Source of the DNA: Sphingomonas sp. BK235
GTDB taxonomy: Bacteria; Pseudomonadota; Alphaproteobacteria; Sphingomonadales; Sphingomonadaceae
Length of the DNA: 64,000 nt
Direction: 5' to 3'
Assembly (NCBI RefSeq): GCF_004345855.1
Contig: NZ_SLXN01000001.1
Location: 62,001-126,000 of the forward strand
In this document: one piece after another, positions 32,658-41,501 of the stretch
How the letters are laid out: every line of letters begins with the position of its first letter
How positions within the stretch are numbered: position 1 is the first letter of the stretch
Notes under the pieces: model-generated
What the model was told of the DNA's origin: nothing
Database searches by the model: none
What the model saw: only the letters and a program-made list of their open reading frames with translations
Made by a program: the position numbers and the translations under genes

Positions 32658-34382
32658 TCACTGGCCGATCGGTCGCACCCAGGCGCGCATCACCGCGCAG
32701 GCCGCGCCCGGCGGCGCGAGCGAGCGCAGCCGGTAGCGGCCGAGCGCCGCCGGGATCACGAAGGTCTCGGCGTAATGCACCTCGAAGGGTGCGAAGACGT
32801 CGCTCGGGCTCTCCACCACGGCGGCCGTGCCGGCGACGAGGTTGAGGACGTTGAGCGTGCCCGCGGTGTCGAGCTCGACACTCGTCTCGAACCAGGCGCG
32901 CTCGGTCTCGATGAACTCGAGCGGGTGCAGCCCGGTGCGCTCGCGGCGCCAGTCGCTGCCGCTGGCGACGGGCGTGACCTGATTGACCAGCTCGGTGCGC
33001 GTCACCGTCTCGCGGCGGGTCCAGTCGACGTTGGCGAGGCCGTGCTCGAGGTGGATCGGGCGCGGGCGACCGTCGAGTCCGAGCCGCCCCCAGTCCCACA
33101 GCTTGAAGGTGAAAATGTACGGCGTGGCGCTGATCTCGAGCACCATCGCGTCGCGCCCGGAACAGTGGATCGTGCCCGCCGGGATCAGGAAATGGTCGTG
33201 CGCGCGTGCGGGCAGGCGGTTGACCAGCGCGTCGACGTCGGGCGCCGGCCCGCCCGCCTGCGCCGCGGTCAGCGCTTCGGCGACCGCGGCGGGCTCGGCC
33301 GCGTCGGTGAGCCCGAGATAGACGCACGCGTCCGCGCCGGCGTCGAGCAGGTAATAGCTCTCGTCCTGGGTGTAGGGCAGGCCGAAGGCGGTGCGCGCGT
33401 AATCGGCGCGCGGGTGGACCTGGAGCGACAGGTTGCCGCCCTCCATCGTGTCGAGCAGGTCGAAGCGGATCGGGAATTCGGCGCCGAAGCGCGCGACGAT
33501 GTCGCCGCCGAGCAGCGCGTCGGGGCGGAGTCGCACGAGGTCGAGCGCGGGGAGCTCGAAGACCTCCTCGCCGAAGCCGAGCAGCAGGCTGTTCTCCTCG
33601 GGCACGCAGTCGAAGCACCAGGCGTAATTGGGTGGACCCTCGGGCAGATCGAAGGTCCGCCGCATCCACTGCCCGCCCCACGGCCCCGCGTCGAAGAAGG
33701 GTACGACGCGGAACGGGCGCGCAGCGACCGCGTCGAGCGCGCGATGATAGGTCGCGCCCGCGATCATCCGCGGCACCGGCCCGTTCGCCTCCACCACGAA
33801 GTCGGCCTCGGGCAGCAGCGCGTATTTGACCGCGTCGCCGACGCGCCAGTCGACGAAGAAGGCGCGGCGGTAGAGCGCCGCCGCGCGCGCGGAGCGGTCG
33901 CTCCCGCCGAGGCTGGCGATCTCGCCGCGGCGCTGGCGCTGCTGGAGCTCCCAGCGCGCCATCGCGACATAGACCAGCCGGTCGCGCGCGGGCAGCACGG
34001 CCGCGGCACCCGGACCGACGACGACCGTCCGGCGTCCCGGCACGCGCCGCGCGCGCCACGCCGCGACCTTGGCCGCGTCGAGGAAGTCGGCGATGCCGAT
34101 CGCGGGGAAGCGAGCGAATACCGGGTCGTCGCCGAGCAACGCGTCGATCTCGGCGTCGAGCACCGCGGGGTCGCGGAACAGCGCGGCGGTGTCCACCACC
34201 TCCGCCTCGGGCCACGCCTGCCGCAGCACCGCGACGATCGCCGCGACCGGCGCACCGGGGTAGCATTCGACGCAGAGGTCGCGCGCCGCGGCGAGCTGCG
34301 GCAGGATCGCGTCCCACCCAATTAGGCAGGCGTCCGCCGCGTCGTCGACGCGGACGACGGGCCGCTTGTCATAGTTGGTCAC
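32658..34382 (-). CDS. manA: Class I mannose-6-phosphate isomerase with N-terminal kinase-like domain
   Basis: A 574-residue protein beginning at GTG 34382 and overlapping the kinase gene by 14 bases. The C-terminal ~340 residues are the zinc cupin of class I isomerases (GGNLSLQVHP with QVH at 321-323, E341 in TQDESYYLL, and IPAGTIHCSG). They convert mannose-6-phosphate to fructose-6-phosphate. The first ~230 residues form an extra domain with VVVGPGAAAVLP and WELQQRQRRGE, recalling nucleotide or nucleoside kinases, but without a full Walker A. Normal bacterial ManA is about 390 residues, so this is the long form. Activity of the added domain is unknown. Confidence 0.85.
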   Translation of the reverse strand: MTNYDKRPVVRVDDAADACLIGWDAILPQLAAARDLCVECYPGAPVAAIVAVLRQAWPEAEVVDTAALFRDPAVLDAEIDALLGDDPVFARFPAIGIADFLDAAKVAAWRARRVPGRRTVVVGPGAAAVLPARDRLVYVAMARWELQQRQRRGEIASLGGSDRSARAAALYRRAFFVDWRVGDAVKYALLPEADFVVEANGPVPRMIAGATYHRALDAVAARPFRVVPFFDAGPWGGQWMRRTFDLPEGPPNYAWCFDCVPEENSLLLGFGEEVFELPALDLVRLRPDALLGGDIVARFGAEFPIRFDLLDTMEGGNLSLQVHPRADYARTAFGLPYTQDESYYLLDAGADACVYLGLTDAAEPAAVAEALTAAQAGGPAPDVDALVNRLPARAHDHFLIPAGTIHCSGRDAMVLEISATPYIFTFKLWDWGRLGLDGRPRPIHLEHGLANVDWTRRETVTRTELVNQVTPVASGSDWRRERTGLHPLEFIETERAWFETSVELDTAGTLNVLNLVAGTAAVVESPSDVFAPFEVHYAETFVIPAALGRYRLRSLAPPGAACAVMRAWVRPIGQ

Positions 34383-35298
34383 GGTGGCTCTCCCACAGCG
34401 GCGTGGCGGCGAGCAGCGCGGCGTCGGCGCCGAGCGTGCCGCGCAGCACCAGCGGCGGCTCGCCCAGGCACCAGGCGTGGCGCCGCACATGCGCCTGGAT
34501 GTAGGGCACCACCTCCGCCGCCGCGGCGACCCCGCCGGTGACGAGCACGCGCGTCGCGTCATAGGCGTGGACCAGGTTGAGCGCGGCAGTGGCCCAGGCG
34601 GCGAGGCAGGCGGTGCGCACCGCCGCGGCGCCATCGTCGCCGCCGCGCGCGAGGTCGAACACCGCCTTGAGGTCGGGCGCGGCGAGGTCGTGGAGCGCGC
34701 CGCGCCGCGGCAGCGCCGCGATCAGCCGCGGCAGCGCCCAGCTCGACGCCAGCGCCTCGGCGCAGCCGAGGTTGCCGCACAGGCACGCCGGCCCGTCGAT
34801 CGCGACGGTGAGATGGCCGCCGAGCACCGAGGCATGCCCGCTGCGCCCGCGCACCACCGCGCCCTGCATCAGCGCGGCCGAGCCGATCCCGGTGCCGAGG
34901 CTGAGCAGCACCGCGTCGTCGGCGTCGCGCAGCGCGCCGTAGCGATGCTCGCCGAGCAGCGCCATGCGCCCGTCAACCTCTAGCATCAGTGGCAGGCCGA
35001 GCCGCTCGCGCGCCCAGCCGGCGAAATCGAAGCCGACCGCGTCCTCGAACTTGCCCGCCGGGGTCGAGACCACGCGACCCGAGCGCGGGTCGACCAGACC
35101 GGGGAAGGCGATCGACACGCCGACGGCGGGTTCGCTCCCGCGCAGCGCCGCCAGATGCGCCTCCAGCGCCGGCAGCACCGCCGCGAGCGAGGACGGCGCG
35201 GTCAACTTTAGCTCGCGCCGTCCCTCCACCGTGCCGCCACGGACACGCGCGCAGGCGATGTGCGAGCCGCCGACGTCGACCGCGAGATAGGCGGTCAT
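34369..35298 (-). CDS. ROK-family sugar kinase (probable mannokinase)
   Basis: A 309-residue kinase. It has phosphate-binding DVGGSHIACA (residues 8-17), a VSIAFPGLVD segment, a catalytic Asp in LEVDGRMALLGE (D109), SLGTGIGSA and the ROK zinc motif CLCGNLGC (172-179). Its start overlaps the transporter stop (ATGA), and its stop lies inside the start of the isomerase gene. The product of mannose phosphorylation is the isomerase's substrate, so mannose is the best-supported substrate; glucose or fructose remain possible. Confidence 0.85.
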   Translation of the reverse strand: MTAYLAVDVGGSHIACARVRGGTVEGRRELKLTAPSSLAAVLPALEAHLAALRGSEPAVGVSIAFPGLVDPRSGRVVSTPAGKFEDAVGFDFAGWARERLGLPLMLEVDGRMALLGEHRYGALRDADDAVLLSLGTGIGSAALMQGAVVRGRSGHASVLGGHLTVAIDGPACLCGNLGCAEALASSWALPRLIAALPRRGALHDLAAPDLKAVFDLARGGDDGAAAVRTACLAAWATAALNLVHAYDATRVLVTGGVAAAAEVVPYIQAHVRRHAWCLGEPPLVLRGTLGADAALLAATPLWESHRDQL

Positions 35299-36632
35299 CG
35301 CGCCGGCTCCGCCGCGCCGCGCATCTGCCGCTCGATCTGCTCGAGCGAGGCGCCGCGCGTCTCGGGGAACCAGCGGAACACCAGCACGCACTGCGCCGCC
35401 ATGCACGCCGCGAAGAACAGGAACGGCGCGGCCGGCGACGCGGCGGCGGCGACGGGGAAGATCGCGGCGACCAACGCGTCGAACAGCCAGATCGTGCCCG
35501 CGCCCAGCGCCTGGCCGGCGGCGCGCGCGTGCGCGGGGAAGATCTCGCTGAGATAGACCCAGATCACCGCGCCCTGCGAGGTGGCGAAGGCGGCGATGAA
35601 GCCGACCAGCACCGCCAGCATCAGCGCGCGCGGCAGGACACCGAGCATGATCGCGGTCGCGGCGCACAGCAGCACCGCCATGGCCGCGCCGCCGGCGAGG
35701 AGGAGCGGGCGGCGGCCGAGCCGGTCGATCAGCGCCATGCCGACCAGCGTGAAGACGAGATTGGCCGCGCCCACCGCGATCGACTGCAGGTCGGCGGAGA
35801 CCTGGCGGAACCCGGCCGCGGCGAAGATGTCGTTGAGATAATAGAGGATGGCGTTGATGCCGGTGAGCTGGTTGAGCGCGCCCAGCACGATCGCCAGGAT
35901 CATCGGTCGCGGTGCCTCGCGCCACAGCGACGCCAGCGACACCGCGCGCGACGCTGGGGCAGGGGGCACCTCGACCGCGGGATCGCCGTGGAGCCGCAGC
36001 GCCGCCGCCGCGGCCTCGTCGCGCCGGCCGCGCAGCATCAGCCAGCGCGGGCTGTCGGGCACCGCGACGAGCAGCAGCTGGAACAGCGCCGCGGGCAACG
36101 CCGTCAGGCCGAGCTTCCACCGCCACGCCGCCGCCGCGCCCGCCAGCAGCGCGCCGACCGCGGCGTTGCTGGCATAAGCGAGCAGGATGCCGGTGACGAT
36201 GCTGACCTGGAAGCTGCCGACGATCGCGCCGCGGCGCGCGGGCGGCGCCACTTCGGCGAGATAGACCGGCGCGAGCACCGAGGAGGCGCCGATCGCGACG
36301 CCGGCCATGACGCGGAACAGGATCAGCGCGCCCCAGTCCCACGCCAGCGCGCAGCCGAGGCCGGAGACGAGGTACAGCGCGGCGGCGAGCCGCAGGCCGG
36401 CCCGTGCGCCGCGGCGGTCGCCGTACACGCCGGCCAGTGCGGCGCCGACCATGGTCCCGAGCAGCGCGGACGAGACCGTCGCGCCCAGCGCGGCGGGCGA
36501 CAGGCCGAACTGCGCGCGCAACGCGCCGGTCACGCCCGCGATCACCGCGGTGTCGAAGCCGAAGAGCAGCCCGGAGAGCGACACCGCGAAGGCGGTGAAC
36601 AACAGGCGCGCGCGCGGTGCTGCACTGCCCAT
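35295..36632 (-). CDS. MFS sugar porter (inner membrane)
   Basis: A 445-residue, 12-helix transporter of the sugar porter family. It has GFDTAVIAGV in helix 1, GDRRGAR after helix 2, PVYLAEVAPPARRG after helix 4, PDSPRWLMLRGR, QLTGINAILYY in helix 7, IDRLGRRPLLL, YLSEIFPAHARA and PETRGASLEQI at the C-terminal end. GGGAGGAGCG precedes ATG 36632. It is the first gene of the minus-strand mannan operon and should import mannose liberated in the periplasm, coupled to protons. Confidence 0.9.
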   Translation of the reverse strand: MGSAAPRARLLFTAFAVSLSGLLFGFDTAVIAGVTGALRAQFGLSPAALGATVSSALLGTMVGAALAGVYGDRRGARAGLRLAAALYLVSGLGCALAWDWGALILFRVMAGVAIGASSVLAPVYLAEVAPPARRGAIVGSFQVSIVTGILLAYASNAAVGALLAGAAAAWRWKLGLTALPAALFQLLLVAVPDSPRWLMLRGRRDEAAAAALRLHGDPAVEVPPAPASRAVSLASLWREAPRPMILAIVLGALNQLTGINAILYYLNDIFAAAGFRQVSADLQSIAVGAANLVFTLVGMALIDRLGRRPLLLAGGAAMAVLLCAATAIMLGVLPRALMLAVLVGFIAAFATSQGAVIWVYLSEIFPAHARAAGQALGAGTIWLFDALVAAIFPVAAAASPAAPFLFFAACMAAQCVLVFRWFPETRGASLEQIERQMRGAAEPAR

Positions 36633-36781
36633 GGCACGCTCCTCCCGACCGGAGGCGACGCGATGCGATCGCGCCACCCTCTCCCTCCTGCCTCACCGTG
36701 TCGCGCTCTGTGTCACGCCCTCGCAGAGGCGCGCCGCGATCGGGGCAGTCGCCGTTCTTTCCCGCGAACCGGCGAGCGCGT

Positions 36782-36810
36782 CAATTAAAAAAGAAAGTAG
36801 GTGTAAGTTT
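36782..36810. promoter_or_regulatory. Mannan-regulon operator, copy 1
   Basis: The AT-rich element contains AAAAAGAAAGTAGGTG (36788-36803), bounded by CAATTA and TAAGTTT. It lies between the divergent transporter (-) and ROK-repressor (+) genes, 150 and 81 bases from their starts. The 16-bp core is identical in the other mannan-gene promoter (39831-39846), which is otherwise unrelated in sequence. The ROK repressor beside it is the probable reader. Confidence 0.65.
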
Positions 36811-36890
36811 GATGCAGAGCAGTAGTTGTGCCTGATGCGCGCGGCGTTTACCTGTGAAAGACCGTTTCCCCGCACCCATTCCGGAGACCC

Positions 36891-38081
36891 TTGTTGCCCC
36901 TGCCACCTCATGCGACGGGAGCGAGCGGAAATGGCCAGCGGACGCTGCACGGCACCAACCCGGCGCGCGCGGGCGAGCGCAACGAGCGGCTCGTGCTCGA
37001 AGCGATCCTGCGCGCCGGCGAGTCGACGCGGCTCCAGCTCGCGGAGCAGACCGGCCTGTCGCCCGCGGCGATCGCGAACATCACCCAGCGGCTGACTGAC
37101 CGCGGCTTCGTGTTCGAGAAGGGCCGGCGCACCGGCGTGCGCGGCATGCCCGCGATCCGCTTCGCGGTGAACCCCGACGGCTGCTTCAGCTACGGCGTCA
37201 ACATCGACCGTGACCATATCACGTTGGTCGCGCTCGATCTCACCGGCGCGGTGCGCGCGCGCTACACGCAGGAGATCGACTTCGCCGCGCCGCGCGCGGT
37301 CTCCGCCTTCATCGGCGACGCCCTCGCCACGTTACTCGGCGAGGGGCTGATCGAGCGCGACCGCGTGCTCGGCATGGGCGTCGCGCTGCCGGGCGGGCTC
37401 GGGCACGTCGACCTGCCGGGCCTGCCGCGCGCTTATGCCGAGTGGGACAGCGTCGACCTGCCCGCGCTGCTCGCGCCACTCGGGACGTGGCCGGTGATCA
37501 CCGAGAATGACGCGGCGGCGGCGGCGATCGGTGAGGCGCGTTTCGGCAGCGGGCTGACGCACCGCAGCTTCTTCTACGTCCTGCTCTCGGCGGGACTGGG
37601 CGGCGGGCTGGTCGTCGCCGGCAACTATCACCATGGCGCGACCGGCCGCGCCGGGCGGATCGGCTTCCTGACCGATCGCGCCGGCGCGCCGCTCCAGTCG
37701 ATCGTCTCGCTCTCGGCGCTCAAGGCCGATCTCGCCGCGCACGGCCTCGCGCCGATCGCGCCCGCCGCGCTGGCGAGCGCCGACGCCGCCGCGAGCGCGG
37801 TGATCCGCGGCTGGATCGAGCGCGCCGCCGCGGCGCTGGCGGGGCCGATCGCGACGATCAGCTGCCTGATCGATCCGGGCGCGATCGTGATCGGCGGGCG
37901 GCTGCCGGTGCCACTGATCGACGAACTCACCGCCGCGATCGAGCGGCACCGCGACGCGGTGGACGATCCGGTGGTACCCGCCGCGCCCGTGCTGACCGCG
38001 CAGCTCGCCGCCGACGCGCCAGCGATCGGCGCGGCGATCCTGCCCTTCAACGACCTCGTCTTCCTGTCAGCGGACGACTGA
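36891..38081 (+). CDS. ROK-family transcriptional repressor of the mannan module
   Basis: A 396-residue regulator starting at TTG 36891 after GGAGA, or slightly later. The N-terminal winged helix (RLQLAEQTGLSPAAIANITQRLTDRGFV, residues about 45-75) is followed by a ROK sugar-binding domain (GVNIDRDHITLVALDL, MGVALPGGLG, ENDAAAAAIGEA, LSAGLGGGLVVAG). The CxCGxxGC zinc motif of ROK proteins is missing; the corresponding region reads HHGATGRAGRIGFLTD. It stands divergent to the transporter and beside operator copy 1. It should release DNA upon binding mannose or a derivative. Confidence 0.85.
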   Translation: MLPLPPHATGASGNGQRTLHGTNPARAGERNERLVLEAILRAGESTRLQLAEQTGLSPAAIANITQRLTDRGFVFEKGRRTGVRGMPAIRFAVNPDGCFSYGVNIDRDHITLVALDLTGAVRARYTQEIDFAAPRAVSAFIGDALATLLGEGLIERDRVLGMGVALPGGLGHVDLPGLPRAYAEWDSVDLPALLAPLGTWPVITENDAAAAAIGEARFGSGLTHRSFFYVLLSAGLGGGLVVAGNYHHGATGRAGRIGFLTDRAGAPLQSIVSLSALKADLAAHGLAPIAPAALASADAAASAVIRGWIERAAAALAGPIATISCLIDPGAIVIGGRLPVPLIDELTAAIERHRDAVDDPVVPAAPVLTAQLAADAPAIGAAILPFNDLVFLSADD

Positions 38082-38163
38082 GCCGCGTGGACCGTCGAGG
38101 CTGATCCACCTCATCCTCTCCCTTCAGCATCCCTCTGCGAAGCACCGGGACATTCTTCACCTG

Positions 38164-38262
38164 CCGTCATCCCGGACTTGGTCCGGGATCCACTCTTCCG
38201 CAAAACCAACGCTTTGAGGAGTTTGCGGGACGGTGGATCCCGGACCAAGTCCGGGATGACGG
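38164..38262. repeat. Perfect long inverted repeat (30-bp arms, 39-base loop)
   Basis: The left arm at 38164-38193 and right arm at 38233-38262 are exact reverse complements. Each arm is itself partly palindromic around CCCGGAC and GTCCGGG. The element sits between the 3' ends of two convergent genes (ROK repressor and GH125). It has the look of the REP/BIME elements common in sphingomonads and could also end transcription from both sides. No transposase is nearby. Confidence 0.8.
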
Positions 38263-38325
38263 TAGAGGCAGGAAGCATTCATTCCACGAAGGATCGTCCA
38301 GCCTCTTCTTGACCTCCGATCCGCC

Positions 38326-39756
38326 TCAGAACCGCTCGGCGAGCAGCCGCGGGTAGCGCGCGTCGACCGCGCCGATCATCTGCCCGAACATGCCGTTGAC
38401 CCAGGCGAACCACGCGCGGGTGAAGCGCGCCGGATCGTCCTTGTGGAAAGATTCATGCATGAAGCCGGTACCGGCGTGGGTCGCCTTGAGCGTGCGCAGG
38501 CAGTCGCGCACCACGCCCTCTTCGCGCGTCACCATCGCGCGCGCGATGAGCGCCATCGGCCACACCTTGTCGAGCCCCATATGCGGGCTGCCGATGCCGC
38601 TCGCGGCGCTGCCCTGCACGAAGAACGGATTGCGCGGACTCCACGCCAGCGCGGCGGTGCGCTGGTAGAGCGGGTCATCGACCGACGCCGCCTCGATCAG
38701 CGGCAGGCCGTAGAGGCTCGGGATCCCGGCGTCGTCGGCGAACAGCCAGTTGCCGAAGCCGTCCACCTCATAGGCCCAGACCTGTCCGCCGCGCCCGTCG
38801 GGCACGATCGCGTGCGCGCGGAGCGCGGCCTCGACCTCGTCCGCCAGCGCCTCCGCCTCGCGCGCGGCGGCGGCGTCGCCGCGCGCCTCGCGGTGGACGC
38901 GCGCGACCTGGCGCAGGCTCGACACCGCGAACAAATTGGCGGGGACGAGGAAGGGGTAGACGCAGGCGTCGTCCGAGGGGCGGAAGGCCGAGTGGATCAG
39001 GCCGACCTTGTTCGAGGGCGGGCCATAGCCGTCCAGCATCAGGCTGTCGGTCGGGATCTTGGTGAGCCGCTGGTAGCGATACGGCCCCGGCGCCTCCTTG
39101 CGCTGCTGCACCCGCAACGTCTCGACGATCAGCGCGGCTGAGCGGCGCCACAGCTCGTCGAAGGGAGCGCGGTCGCGCGTGATCGCCCAGTAATCGTGCG
39201 CCAGCCGCATCGGGTAGCACAGCGAGTCGATCTCCCATTTGCGCTGCGCCACGCCCGGCCGCATCTCGGTGTCGTCGAGCGTGGCGGAGTCGAGGTTGGA
39301 GCGCGCGCCGGGGTCGCGGACGAACGCGTTGGCATAGGGATCGATCAGGATGCAGCGCGCCTGGCGCTGGATCAGCCCGTGCAGCATCGCGCGCAGCCGC
39401 GCGTCGCTTCGGGCGAGATGCAGATAGGGTTCGACCTGCACCGCGCTGTCGCGCAGCCACATCGCGTCGATGTCGCCGGTGATCACGAACGTGTCGGGCT
39501 TGCCGTCGATCGTGCCGGTGAAGACGGTGGTGTCGAGCGTGTTAGGATAGCAATTCTCGAACATCCAGGCGAGCTCTGGGTCGGCGATCCGGGCCTTGAG
39601 GCGGCTGAGCTCGCGCTCCACCGCCGCGCTGACGAAGCGGCGCTTCGCCACCGGTGGGCGCTGGCTGACGAAGCCGCCGGGGGCGGCGGCAGCGACGGGT
39701 GCGCCGATCGTCAGCGCGGCGGCGGCGCCCATCACGGCGCGTCGCGTCGGGTGCAT
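38326..39756 (-). CDS. GH125 exo-alpha-1,6-mannosidase, Tat-exported (copy 1)
   Basis: A 476-residue family GH125 enzyme. The N-terminus MHPTRRAVMGAAAALTIG is a twin-arginine signal after CAGGAGAGAGAC. Core signatures are FENCYPNTLDTTV, TGDIDAMWLRDSAVQ, the general acid in KWEIDSLCYP (D177) and the general base in MHESFHKDDP (E435). GH125 enzymes invert and cut non-reducing alpha-1,6-mannose without metal. It is divergent to a second GH125 gene, 175 bases away, and converges on the ROK repressor gene across the inverted repeat. Confidence 0.9.
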   Translation of the reverse strand: MHPTRRAVMGAAAALTIGAPVAAAAPGGFVSQRPPVAKRRFVSAAVERELSRLKARIADPELAWMFENCYPNTLDTTVFTGTIDGKPDTFVITGDIDAMWLRDSAVQVEPYLHLARSDARLRAMLHGLIQRQARCILIDPYANAFVRDPGARSNLDSATLDDTEMRPGVAQRKWEIDSLCYPMRLAHDYWAITRDRAPFDELWRRSAALIVETLRVQQRKEAPGPYRYQRLTKIPTDSLMLDGYGPPSNKVGLIHSAFRPSDDACVYPFLVPANLFAVSSLRQVARVHREARGDAAAAREAEALADEVEAALRAHAIVPDGRGGQVWAYEVDGFGNWLFADDAGIPSLYGLPLIEAASVDDPLYQRTAALAWSPRNPFFVQGSAASGIGSPHMGLDKVWPMALIARAMVTREEGVVRDCLRTLKATHAGTGFMHESFHKDDPARFTRAWFAWVNGMFGQMIGAVDARYPRLLAERF

Positions 39757-39825
39757 GTCTCTCTCCTGCTCTGCCCCGGTGCTGCCGGTGATCGAGGGCG
39801 ATGTGACACGAGGACGGGAACACAG

Positions 39826-39854
39826 CAATCAAAAAGAAAGTAGGTGGAAGATTA
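39826..39854. promoter_or_regulatory. Mannan-regulon operator, copy 2
   Basis: CAATC followed by AAAAAGAAAGTAGGTG (39831-39846) and GAAGATTA. The 16-bp core is identical to that at 36788-36803, and flanking bases also agree (CAAT before, AAG after). It lies midway in the 175-base gap between two divergent GH125 genes, so one site could control both. Confidence 0.65.
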
Positions 39855-39931
39855 AGGCGCGGCTATGCTAATCACGCGGATGAGAGGCGCGCGCCGATGC
39901 AGTGCGGTCTGGCAGACGAGGAGGGTTGAGC

Positions 39932-41383
39932 ATGGACGGTCGACACGGCGCCGGAGCGGGCGCGACGCTGGGGCTCGACCGACGCACCCTGCTGGCGGCG
40001 CCGGCAGCGCTCGCCGCCACCCGCCCGGCCTGGGCAGCGACGGCGGCGCGACCGTCGAAGCGCCCGCCGCTGTCCGAGCGCCGCTTCCACAGCGCCGCGG
40101 TGGAGCGCGAGATCGTGCGGGTGAAGCGGCGGATCGCGGACCCGAAGCTCGCGTGGATGTTCGAGAATTGCTACCCGAACACGCTCGACACGACGGTGTT
40201 GTCGGTCACCGACGACGATGCCTTCGTCATCACCGGCGACATCCCGTGCCTGTGGCTGCGCGACTCCTCGGCACAGCTCCGCCCCTATCTCCATCTCGCC
40301 AAAGGCGACCCGGCGCTGACCCGGCTGTTCCGCGGGCTGATCGCGCGGCAGGCGCGCTGCGTGCTGATCGATCCCTATGCCAACGCCTTCCTGCAGGATC
40401 CGGGCGGGCGCACCGACCTCGACTCGTCGCAGCACGACCAGACGGAGATGAAGCCCGGCGTGGCGGAGCGGAAGTGGGAGGTGGACTCGCTCTGCTACGT
40501 CCTCCGGCTCGCGTCGAGCTATTGGGGCGCGACCAAGGACCGCGCGCCCTTCACCGCGGAATGGGCGGAGTCGGCGCGCGCGATCGTCCGCACCTTCCGC
40601 GAGCAGCAGCGCCGCGACGGGTCCGGCCCGTATCACTTCCAGCGCAGCAGCGTGCAGCCGACCGAGACGCAATTGTGGAGCGTCGGCAATCCGACGCGCA
40701 AGGTCGGCCTGATCCACTCGAGCTTCCGCCCGTCCGACGACGCGACGATCCTGCCGTTCCTGATCCCCGCCAACATCTTCGCCGCGCGCACGCTGCGTGA
40801 GCTCGCCACGGTCGCGACCGAGGCGCGCGGCGACACCGCGCTCGCCGCCGACGCCGCCGCGCTGGCGGCGGAGATCGAGGCCGCGCTCGCCGCGCACGGC
40901 CGCATGCGGCTGGCGGACGGGAGCGAGGTCTGGGCGTTCGAGGTCGACGGCTTCGGCAACGCGCTGTTCATGGACGATTGCTGCGAGCTCTCGCTCTCGG
41001 GCCTGGCGTTCCTCGGCTGCGCGTCGCTCGACGATCCGCTCTGGCGCCGCACCGAGGCGGCGGCGTGGAGCGAGCGCAATCCGTGGTTCGTGCGCGGTCG
41101 TGCCGGCGAGGGGCTGGGCGGGCCGCACGCTGGCTTCGACCTGATCTGGCCGATGGCGACGCTGGTGCGCGGGGCCTCCAGCCGTGACGACGCGCTGACT
41201 CGCGCGTGCCTCAAGTCGATCCGCGATACGGACGCCGACACCGGCTTCGTCCACGAGACCTTCCACAAGGACGATCCCGCGCGGTTCACGCGACCGTGGT
41301 TCGCTTGGGCCAACGGGTTGCTGGGGGAGACGCTCGTCTCGCTGGCGCGCGATCGGCCGCACATCTTGAAGCAACCATTCTGA
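39932..41383 (+). CDS. GH125 exo-alpha-1,6-mannosidase, Tat-exported (copy 2)
   Basis: A 483-residue paralogue of the divergent neighbour, with LDRRTLLAAPAALAATRPAWA as a twin-arginine signal after GAGGAGGG. It keeps FENCYPNTLDTTV, TGDIPCLWLRDSSAQ, the acid in KWEVDSLCYV and the base in VHETFHKDDP. Differences cluster in the loops near the signature WLRDS and in the insertion before LWSVGNPTRKVGL, regions that could tune subsite preference. Two copies may handle different linkages or chain ends. Confidence 0.9.
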   Translation: MDGRHGAGAGATLGLDRRTLLAAPAALAATRPAWAATAARPSKRPPLSERRFHSAAVEREIVRVKRRIADPKLAWMFENCYPNTLDTTVLSVTDDDAFVITGDIPCLWLRDSSAQLRPYLHLAKGDPALTRLFRGLIARQARCVLIDPYANAFLQDPGGRTDLDSSQHDQTEMKPGVAERKWEVDSLCYVLRLASSYWGATKDRAPFTAEWAESARAIVRTFREQQRRDGSGPYHFQRSSVQPTETQLWSVGNPTRKVGLIHSSFRPSDDATILPFLIPANIFAARTLRELATVATEARGDTALAADAAALAAEIEAALAAHGRMRLADGSEVWAFEVDGFGNALFMDDCCELSLSGLAFLGCASLDDPLWRRTEAAAWSERNPWFVRGRAGEGLGGPHAGFDLIWPMATLVRGASSRDDALTRACLKSIRDTDADTGFVHETFHKDDPARFTRPWFAWANGLLGETLVSLARDRPHILKQPF

Positions 41384-41473
41384 GCGTACCCGATCCCCCG
41401 GCCCGATCGCGCGCCACGTCAACGATCGCAGCCGGCCCGCCGATCACACCAGAGCGGACCAGCCGCACGGTCA

Positions 41474-41496
41474 GCACCGGGCGCCCCACCCGGTGC
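41474..41496. terminator. Hairpin between convergent genes
   Basis: GCACCGGG (41474-41481) and CCCGGTGC (41489-41496) form a perfect 8-bp stem with a 7-base loop, between the 3' ends of GH125 copy 2 (+) and rlmJ (-). No T-run follows on either strand, so intrinsic termination is only possible. Confidence 0.4.
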
Positions 41497-41501
41497 GAGG
41501 C

